A DNA stretch of 6,376 bases from DATJYV01 sp035499415. GTDB taxonomy: Bacteria > Bacteroidota > Ignavibacteria > UBA10030. Every line of letters begins with the position of its first letter. Positions within the stretch are counted from its first letter, which is position 1. Of this stretch, positions 1-4,568 are shown piece after piece. The translations under genes were made by a program, and so were the position numbers. The stretch lies in contig DATJYV010000226.1 in the NCBI GenBank assembly GCA_035499415.1, positions 1-6,376 on the forward strand, given 5' to 3'. Under the pieces are notes generated by a model, which was given only the letters and a program-made list of their open reading frames with translations, ran no database searches and was not told where the DNA came from.

Positions 1-1027
1 CGATGAATTGGGCCGAGCCGAGCCGTCCCGTGGTGTCATTTGTTGCGGGTCCCGGCCCGCTCGCAAGGGCACGGGCCCAGATTGGACCGCCGATGTTGTC
101 GCTCGAGGGAGCTCCCGCAACACCGAGACCCGGCATTCCCGGAAATGAATAGCTTCCGTACGACGGATTATTGAAATTTCCCATCCACGTGTACTGAGCT
201 CGAATGTCTTCGTCCCCGTACGGCTCGCTCGTGCGCACAATGGAACCAAAGAATGGCGAAGCCGGATGGAGACCGTCACCGCGCGTGTCACTGTCGGCTC
301 CGATTCCCCAGCCCGCCGAGTTTTGACCGATGACATATCGCGTTTCGGCACACACCGCGTAGCGGAACTGATAGAAGACCCGGATACTGTCCAAATGCTG
401 AGTCGGCAGCCCGCTCGTTCCGGTGATGTTTCCGGTGTTCGTGAATGTGTAATCGTAGATGACGTAGTTATCGTGATACTGCTGGGCGAAACCGATGATC
501 TTCCTGACCATGGTCAACCCGATCGCCGTCGTTATGCTGTCGTTGATCAACCGGTCGGGTTTGATCGTCGGGTCGACATTGTCGACATCGGGGACGATGT
601 TGTACGACGTGTTGCCGTCGACGATCACCGACGGGAGAGCGATTCTGTCCGTCGTCGTGAATCCCGCCGGCACAAACTCGGACGCATCGCTATCGTATCT
701 CGGCCCGAAATGAATGACCTTGACGGGCCAGAAGGTTCCTGATGCGTCAGTCCAATTCTTTACCCCAATCCAGATCCCTTTTGCCGCTTCCATATCCTGG
801 TTCGGATAGATTGCGGGCCAACGGTCGCCGTCCTGCTGCACGAGAACTCTTTGCTCCTCGTACTCGGACCCTGCACTCGAGTAGAAGCTCTGAAACGACC
901 CGATATCCATCCACTTCGTCGAATACTGGGCATACACCGGTGTACTCAATATCAGTACGCCAACCACGGCAGCGCCTCTTACAGACATCCATCTCGAAAA
1001 AGCAACTGCAGTCGTCGTGCCCTTCAT
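1..1027 (-). CDS. Exported protein of unknown function, downstream of TonB receptor (3' end outside window)
   Basis: I read this reverse-strand frame by hand; it stays open from ATG 1027 to base 1 (342 codons) and continues off the window. Residues 1-33 look like a Sec signal peptide: basic n-region with K2, R12 and R17, hydrophobic core AAVVGVLILS, and cleavage after VYA-33 before Gln-34. The mature part is rich in aromatics and Gly/Asp, with stretches such as WPAIYPNQDMEAAKGIWIG (about 70-88), QQYHDNYVIYDYTFTNTG (182-199) and FRYAVCAETRYVIG (221-234). These suggest a beta-rich extracellular protein. I see no catalytic motif, lipobox or transmembrane helix after the signal. From memory, similar large proteins sit next to TonB receptors in Ignavibacteria-like genomes, some with C-terminal type IX sorting domains; the C-terminus here is outside the window, so that cannot be tested. 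The 87-base gap to the receptor and lack of a terminator suggest co-transcription. ATG 1027 is chosen for its AAAGGA box and signal-peptide fit; GTG 1063 and ATG 988 are alternatives. The reading frame is secure; the function is unknown. Confidence 0.88.
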   Translation of the reverse strand, partial: MKGTTTAVAFSRWMSVRGAAVVGVLILSTPVYAQYSTKWMDIGSFQSFYSSAGSEYEEQRVLVQQDGDRWPAIYPNQDMEAAKGIWIGVKNWTDASGTFWPVKVIHFGPRYDSDASEFVPAGFTTTDRIALPSVIVDGNTSYNIVPDVDNVDPTIKPDRLINDSITTAIGLTMVRKIIGFAQQYHDNYVIYDYTFTNTGNITGTSGLPTQHLDSIRVFYQFRYAVCAETRYVIGQNSAGWGIGADSDTRGDGLHPASPFFGSIVRTSEPYGDEDIRAQYTWMGNFNNPSYGSYSFPGMPGLGVAGAPSSDNIGGPIWARALASGPGPATNDTTGRLGSAQFI

Positions 1028-1037
1028 TGGTACGGAG

Positions 1038-1043
1038 TCCTTT
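1038..1043 (-). promoter_or_regulatory. Ribosome binding site for the exported protein, ATG 1027
   Basis: On the minus strand AAAGGA lies 10 bases upstream of ATG 1027, a usable Shine-Dalgarno match at slightly long spacing. A competing AAAGGA (1069-1074) sits 5 bases before an in-frame GTG at 1063, which would add 12 mostly charged residues ahead of the signal peptide. I prefer ATG 1027 because acidic residues at the extreme N-terminus are unlike a Sec signal. Confidence 0.5.
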
Positions 1044-1066
1044 ACGTATTTCAGTTCTTCCACAAG

Positions 1067-1084
1067 ATTCCTTTCAAAGGGAAT
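1067..1084. repeat. Short inverted repeat in the receptor-to-exported-protein gap
   Basis: ATTCC (1067-1071) and GGAAT (1080-1084) flank TTTCAAAG, giving an almost perfect palindrome centred on base 1075 with one extra base at 1079. In the minus-strand mRNA it could fold into a small hairpin that includes the AAAGGA preceding the alternative GTG start. It has no U-tract, so it does not look like an intrinsic terminator. A role in setting the ratio of the two proteins is possible but purely inferred. Confidence 0.3.
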
Positions 1085-1114
1085 GAAGGCCTTGCGGTCT
1101 TCGTTCTGGCAGCG

Positions 1115-4100
1115 CTACGGTAAATCGTACGTGAATCTGAGTCCGAAATATACGTTCCTCGGGTTCAACATCGCCAGTTGCCAGAGCTCCGGCATGCGAA
1201 TGTACGGCTTGCTCGCCGACTGGTAATCGCCCGGCTTGTCATTCCCCGGCGTGTTGATGTATCCCAGTTTCGGATTCGTGGAATCGCCTGCAATGGAAGC
1301 CGGCAGGTGGAGCGACTTCATGTAGGCATTGAAATCGTTGCCGTCATAGAACCCGTAGAACGGAGACATATACTTCAGGTTGAACGCGTTGTAAATGTCC
1401 GCGAACAAGTTCAAATCGACCCCCGCAAACCGGAAGTTTCTGCTCACGCGAAGGTCAAAGTCCACATAGTCCGTCCACTCGACGTTGTTCTGAACGCCCG
1501 GGAGCGAGCCACCCCCCGCCCATGTAAACCACTGCCCTGCCTGCCAGTTGCCGAGGATGTTGAGGTGCCAACCGCCGAGCGGCTGGACACCGGCCCATGT
1601 CGGTCCGAATGCGTCGGGCGTGGAAAAGTCAAGATTCATACGCGCATACGGTTGCGGCAGCGGCTTCGTCTGATAGAGGTCCGTGTAATTGTTCAGGTCG
1701 TAGGTTCGCTGGTCCGAGGGATTTTGATACTGGACCGAGTAGCCGAACTGGCCGTAGGTTGAAACCATGTAGGTATAATTCACGAACCCCTGGAACCAGT
1801 CGCCCCGGTTCTTGGAGATCGATGCTTCAAAGCCCCTGATATCCTCGTAGAGGTTGTTCGTGAACAATGCATAGTTCACCTTGCCGTCTGCGCTCACGTA
1901 TGTGGTCGTCGTCCGCTCGTCGGACACGTCTTTGTAGTAGCCGGCGACGTGGATCAGATACTGTTCGAACATGCTTTGCTCGAACCCCAATTCGTACGCG
2001 ATCGTCCTCGGCAGCGGCGCATTCGGGTCGGCCACCAGACTCACGTTGTTCGTCCCCGTCAATCGGCGAATAAGATAGAGGTCGTCCGGCGTTGGCATAG
2101 AATAAAAGTGGCCGTAGTTAAAGTACAATTTCGAATCGACGGTGACCGGGAACGAAACGCCCAGGCGGGGCTCAATCTCGAAAATATTCTTGGTCGGCGA
2201 TTTGGTGGAGACAGTGTCGAGTCCTGCGAGGTCGGAGCCGGAGAAGATGAGTGAGTAGGGATTCGTGCTTCCGTTATACCATTGTCCGCCGGCGTGCGAA
2301 TCGTCCAGCCGAATCCCCAGATTCGCGACCATCCCCTCGAACTCGATTTTGTCCTGGAGATATCCGGAGGCGCGGAGCGGATGCGTATGCCAATGCGACC
2401 ACGAGGTCCCGGTCGGTAAATACGCTTCCACGGTAGCGTAGTTGACGTCATTATCCGTGACAGCGAGTTCGAGTCCGGTCTGGAACTGGTTGTGGCTGTT
2501 CAACTGGCTCGTCAAATCGAACTTTCCGTCATACGTTTCAAGGAAGCTGCTGTCACGCGATGTGCTCATTCCAATGCTCATCCTCATCCCGTCGATCGCG
2601 GTGGACGGATACTGCCAAAAGCCCACCGGGGCCTCGTCGGCGGAGTAATAATTGCCAAACATGTAGCTCTTCGAAGTGTCGCGCAACGCACCAGGGTCTG
2701 TGTGATATCGCGACCCGGTCGCGCGGAAATCGATGTTGTAGAATGTCGACTGGTCGATCGCATGAGACAGCTTCGCCCCGAACATGTTGAACTTCACGGT
2801 CGTCGGAGCCCAATATTCGGGCGTAAACATCCGCGCGTCGATGTAGCTCACTTCGGACATCACGCTTGAGATACCCGAGCTCGTCTGAAAAATCCCCGGC
2901 TGGCCGGCGTTGCTGCTGCTCGTCCCGGTCTGTTCCCCCATCATCCCCTCAAGAATAAGCTTCATCCCCGGACCGATATCGGACGTGAGCTTTAACGAAC
3001 CGTTATAATTTCTGTAGGCGTCGGTCGACAAGGGAATCATGTACATCGATTGCTGGCTGACATACGATCCCCAGAAGCGAAGGTCGCCCAAGTCCTGGCT
3101 GACGACCGGGAAGGGACCCCCCAGGCTGGCGTCGATATTGTAATTCGGTTTTGTGACGCTGAAATCCTTGCGGTGCTGCCATTCCCATAATTTCTGAGCG
3201 GCCGTCGGACTCAAGAACTTCGTCGAGTCTCCCCCCGCGAGCGTTTTTTGCGACTCCGCGATCCATCCGTCAAATGTCGGGTAAATCGATTTCGTTGCGG
3301 CATTCCACGCACCGTCGTTCGTGCCGTAGTACGATACGGCCGGATCCATGTACGGCCGGACATAATAGAAGTTCGTCGAGTTGAGGGCTCCGCCGAAATT
3401 TTGCGGCTGGGGTGGAGCGATGCGCGTGAGCAGTCCCAGGGTGTAATGGTCCGTGCTCCCGCTGTTGGTCGTGACGTTGACGACGCCGGATCGTATGTTG
3501 CCGTATTCCGCGTTGAACCCGCCCGTTTGTACCTGAATTTCCTTCACCGACGTCAAACTCACGTTCGTGTAAGCCGAGTTGTTGCGTTCATCCCGGAGCG
3601 TGAATCCGTCGACCATGAACGCCGTCTGGTCGGTACCTGCGCCCCGGATGACGAGACCCGGTTGAATGCCCGCCTGAAGAACGACGGCGCCCGCGATGCT
3701 GACCGTAGGAACCGACGCTACCTCGAGAGGGGTTAGATTGATGGTGCTTGCCGAAACGTCCTTTTGCACAACCGGCTTCTGTGCGACGACGACGACTTCC
3801 TGTTCAGAGACGGTCGTCTCGGTCATGGAAAAATCGGCCGTCGTGGTCTGGTCCACGTCCACGTGGACATCTTTTTGCGAGACAGAGGAGTAACCGATGA
3901 GCGACGCCTTGAGGGTGTAGTCTCCGGGCGGGACGTTGAGGATGACAAAGAAGCCATCGGTGTTCGAGGCGGCTCCAAGGTTCGTCCCGACAATGACGAT
4001 GTTGACGCCGGGCAGGACTTCACCCGATTTGGCGTCCTTGATGGTCCCCGAGATTTTGCCGGTCGTCCCGGCGAAAACCAAAGAAGTGAAACAGGCAGAG

Positions 4101-4135
4101 AGGAGAAGCTGACGGCAGACCGTAACAAGCCTCAT
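1115..4135 (-). CDS. Oar-like TonB-dependent outer-membrane receptor with carboxypeptidase-regulatory-like domain
   Basis: A complete 1006-residue outer-membrane active transporter, expected to import a substrate using energy from TonB-ExbBD. In order it has: an export signal (1-22, hydrophobic LLLSACFTSLVFA, likely cleaved after A22); a carboxypeptidase-regulatory-like beta-sandwich (about 26-105, including GEVLPGVNIVIVGTNLGAAS and VPPGDYTL); a TonB-box-like EQEVVVVAQKP (111-121); a plug (about 125-225, with VIRGAGTDQTAFMVDGF and the end-of-plug stretch GGFNAEYGNIRSGVVNVTT); and a long aromatic-rich beta-barrel to the C-terminus, ending GLRFTYDLP. The regulatory domain plus this plug type resembles Oar-like receptors of Bacteroidota and Myxococcota. 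No SusD-like partner is visible, so a polysaccharide-utilisation role is not supported and the substrate is unknown. An LSAC motif at 12-15 mimics a lipobox, but the hydrophobic core continues past it, so I favour signal peptidase I. ATG 4135 is supported by an AGGAGA box 8 bases upstream. It ends in TAG, 87 bases before the next gene. Confidence 0.96.
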   Translation of the reverse strand: MRLVTVCRQLLLSACFTSLVFAGTTGKISGTIKDAKSGEVLPGVNIVIVGTNLGAASNTDGFFVILNVPPGDYTLKASLIGYSSVSQKDVHVDVDQTTTADFSMTETTVSEQEVVVVAQKPVVQKDVSASTINLTPLEVASVPTVSIAGAVVLQAGIQPGLVIRGAGTDQTAFMVDGFTLRDERNNSAYTNVSLTSVKEIQVQTGGFNAEYGNIRSGVVNVTTNSGSTDHYTLGLLTRIAPPQPQNFGGALNSTNFYYVRPYMDPAVSYYGTNDGAWNAATKSIYPTFDGWIAESQKTLAGGDSTKFLSPTAAQKLWEWQHRKDFSVTKPNYNIDASLGGPFPVVSQDLGDLRFWGSYVSQQSMYMIPLSTDAYRNYNGSLKLTSDIGPGMKLILEGMMGEQTGTSSSNAGQPGIFQTSSGISSVMSEVSYIDARMFTPEYWAPTTVKFNMFGAKLSHAIDQSTFYNIDFRATGSRYHTDPGALRDTSKSYMFGNYYSADEAPVGFWQYPSTAIDGMRMSIGMSTSRDSSFLETYDGKFDLTSQLNSHNQFQTGLELAVTDNDVNYATVEAYLPTGTSWSHWHTHPLRASGYLQDKIEFEGMVANLGIRLDDSHAGGQWYNGSTNPYSLIFSGSDLAGLDTVSTKSPTKNIFEIEPRLGVSFPVTVDSKLYFNYGHFYSMPTPDDLYLIRRLTGTNNVSLVADPNAPLPRTIAYELGFEQSMFEQYLIHVAGYYKDVSDERTTTTYVSADGKVNYALFTNNLYEDIRGFEASISKNRGDWFQGFVNYTYMVSTYGQFGYSVQYQNPSDQRTYDLNNYTDLYQTKPLPQPYARMNLDFSTPDAFGPTWAGVQPLGGWHLNILGNWQAGQWFTWAGGGSLPGVQNNVEWTDYVDFDLRVSRNFRFAGVDLNLFADIYNAFNLKYMSPFYGFYDGNDFNAYMKSLHLPASIAGDSTNPKLGYINTPGNDKPGDYQSASKPYIRMPELWQLAMLNPRNVYFGLRFTYDLP

Positions 4136-4143
4136 TGCGGGTG

Positions 4144-4149
4144 TCTCCT
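4144..4149 (-). promoter_or_regulatory. Ribosome binding site of the TonB-dependent receptor
   Basis: On the minus strand AGGAGA precedes ATG 4135 with an 8-base spacer. This is a near-ideal Shine-Dalgarno site and fixes the receptor start. It is notable because many Bacteroidota genes lack such a site, and because the divergent hydrolase gene in this window has none. Confidence 0.8.
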
Positions 4150-4156
4150 GTCAATT

Positions 4157-4197
4157 GTGCTGCAGGACTCGAAGGGTCTACAACCCGAAGGCGGCAC
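4157..4197 (-). promoter_or_regulatory. Possible weak structured element in the receptor mRNA leader
   Basis: The predicted 5' leader of the receptor contains complementary segments: GGGT/ACCC around a 5-base loop (4174-4186), enclosed by GTGC/GCAC (4157-4160 and 4194-4197) with unpaired bases between. An alternative small CC-UUCG-GG tetraloop overlaps it. The stems are short and match no riboswitch that I recognise, so this is only a candidate RNA fold between promoter and ribosome binding site. Confidence 0.15.
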
Positions 4198-4223
4198 GAT
4201 GGCGCCTGTGGCAGTGACGGACG

Positions 4224-4252
4224 AATATTAACAAAGTTCAATTTAATGTCAA
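4224..4252 (-). promoter_or_regulatory. Candidate sigma-70-type promoter for the receptor and downstream gene
   Basis: On the minus strand a perfect TTGACA -35 box (4247-4252) is followed after 16 bases by TAATAT (4225-4230) or after 17 by AATATT (4224-4229), each a 4-of-6 match to TATAAT. Transcription would begin near 4217, giving a leader of about 80 bases before ATG 4135. The surrounding AT-rich DNA fits a promoter. Bacteroidota primary sigma factors often use a different consensus (TTTG and TAnnTTTG), which is not clearly present, so the assignment depends on which sigma factor the host has. Confidence 0.5.
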
Positions 4253-4405
4253 GCAAATTGCCAGATGGGTTCTCCCGGCGGACCCTTCCGACGGTGTTCA
4301 AAGCGTGCAAACGCGGAGGGGTCATCCTCTCCATCTTTTCCTGCACAAGATCAATCTATTATAGAGCGGGGCGAGGCCTTAAATGCACCTCTGGAAAAGG
4401 CAGCC

Positions 4406-4426
4406 GGTGTCTCAAAGCTCGACACC
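4406..4426. repeat. Inverted repeat GGTGTC-N9-GACACC in the divergent spacer
   Basis: GGTGTC (4406-4411) and GACACC (4421-4426) are perfect reverse complements separated by 9 bases. The half-sites are 15 bases apart centre to centre, compatible with a dimeric regulator site, though chance arms of 6 bases are common. An AAGCTC motif also occurs twice here (4415-4420 and 4429-4434). No T-run follows, so it is not a terminator. Confidence 0.3.
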
Positions 4427-4476
4427 CGAAGCTCCTTCCCACATCTTGCGTTCGTAAAATGAGAGAACCAACTAAA

Positions 4477-4493
4477 GGAATGATTCCCATTCC
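4477..4493. repeat. Palindromic cluster GGAATGATTCCCATTCC
   Basis: GGAATGATTCC (4477-4487) is a perfect 11-base palindrome around a central G, and CATTCC (4488-4493) forms a second inverted partner to the same GGAATG arm. The overlapping symmetry and position about 75 bases upstream of the hydrolase ATG make it a candidate operator. Function is inferred only from symmetry and location. Confidence 0.3.
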
Positions 4494-4534
4494 AATAATC
4501 CACATATGATCTGAATATCGTCCCATTTACGACC

Positions 4535-4563
4535 TTGCAACAGACTTCCCCGAGATATAACTT
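4535..4563 (+). promoter_or_regulatory. Candidate promoter of the wall hydrolase, possibly leaderless
   Basis: TTGCAA (4535-4540) is a fair -35 match. It is followed by TATAAC (4556-4561, spacer 15) or, shifted, TAACTT (4558-4563, spacer 17). TATAAC matches 5 of 6 bases of the -10 consensus and ends 7 bases before ATG 4569, so transcription would begin at or beside the start codon. No Shine-Dalgarno site precedes that ATG, which agrees with a leaderless mRNA. Confidence 0.35.
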
Positions 4564-4568
4564 TAATA

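Larger units (their letters stand above)
4136..4568. other. Divergent intergenic region between receptor and wall hydrolase
   Basis: This 433-base spacer separates two genes transcribed away from each other. Its left third holds the receptor ribosome binding site, leader and TTGACA promoter. The middle has an AT-rich CTATTATAGAG stretch near 4356-4366 that could be a weak -10 region but lacks a convincing -35. The right third holds two inverted repeats and the hydrolase promoter candidate. Open frames crossing the spacer on either strand have no good start site and no recognisable protein composition, so I annotate no gene here. Confidence 0.7.

Noticed and set aside
266..742. Plus-strand 158-codon open frame rich in Arg, Asp and Val
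   Set aside because: It lies antisense to the exported protein, whose minus-strand frame has a signal peptide and protein-like composition across the same bases. The skewed composition is typical of a shadow frame in GC-rich DNA.
1067..1084. Transcription terminator between the receptor and the exported protein
   Set aside because: The palindrome is short, not GC-rich and not followed by a U-tract on the transcribed strand.
1028..1117. The gap after the receptor TAG is open and in the same frame as the next gene, suggesting read-through into a fusion
   Set aside because: A 29-codon stretch without a stop is expected by chance about a quarter of the time, and the downstream product has its own ribosome binding site and signal peptide. 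Two separate genes explain it better.
1178..1762. Plus-strand 194-codon open frame inside the receptor
   Set aside because: Antisense shadow of the receptor barrel; it is Arg/Val-rich with no domain and no ribosome binding site.
3248..4231. Plus-strand open frames opposite the receptor N-terminus
   Set aside because: The receptor plug and regulatory domain are unmistakable on the other strand, and these frames show no recognisable protein features.
4135..4509. Plus-strand 124-codon frame spanning the divergent spacer
   Set aside because: It starts at a TTG with no ribosome binding site, overlaps the receptor promoter and leader, and has a random-looking Arg/Ser/Lys-rich composition.
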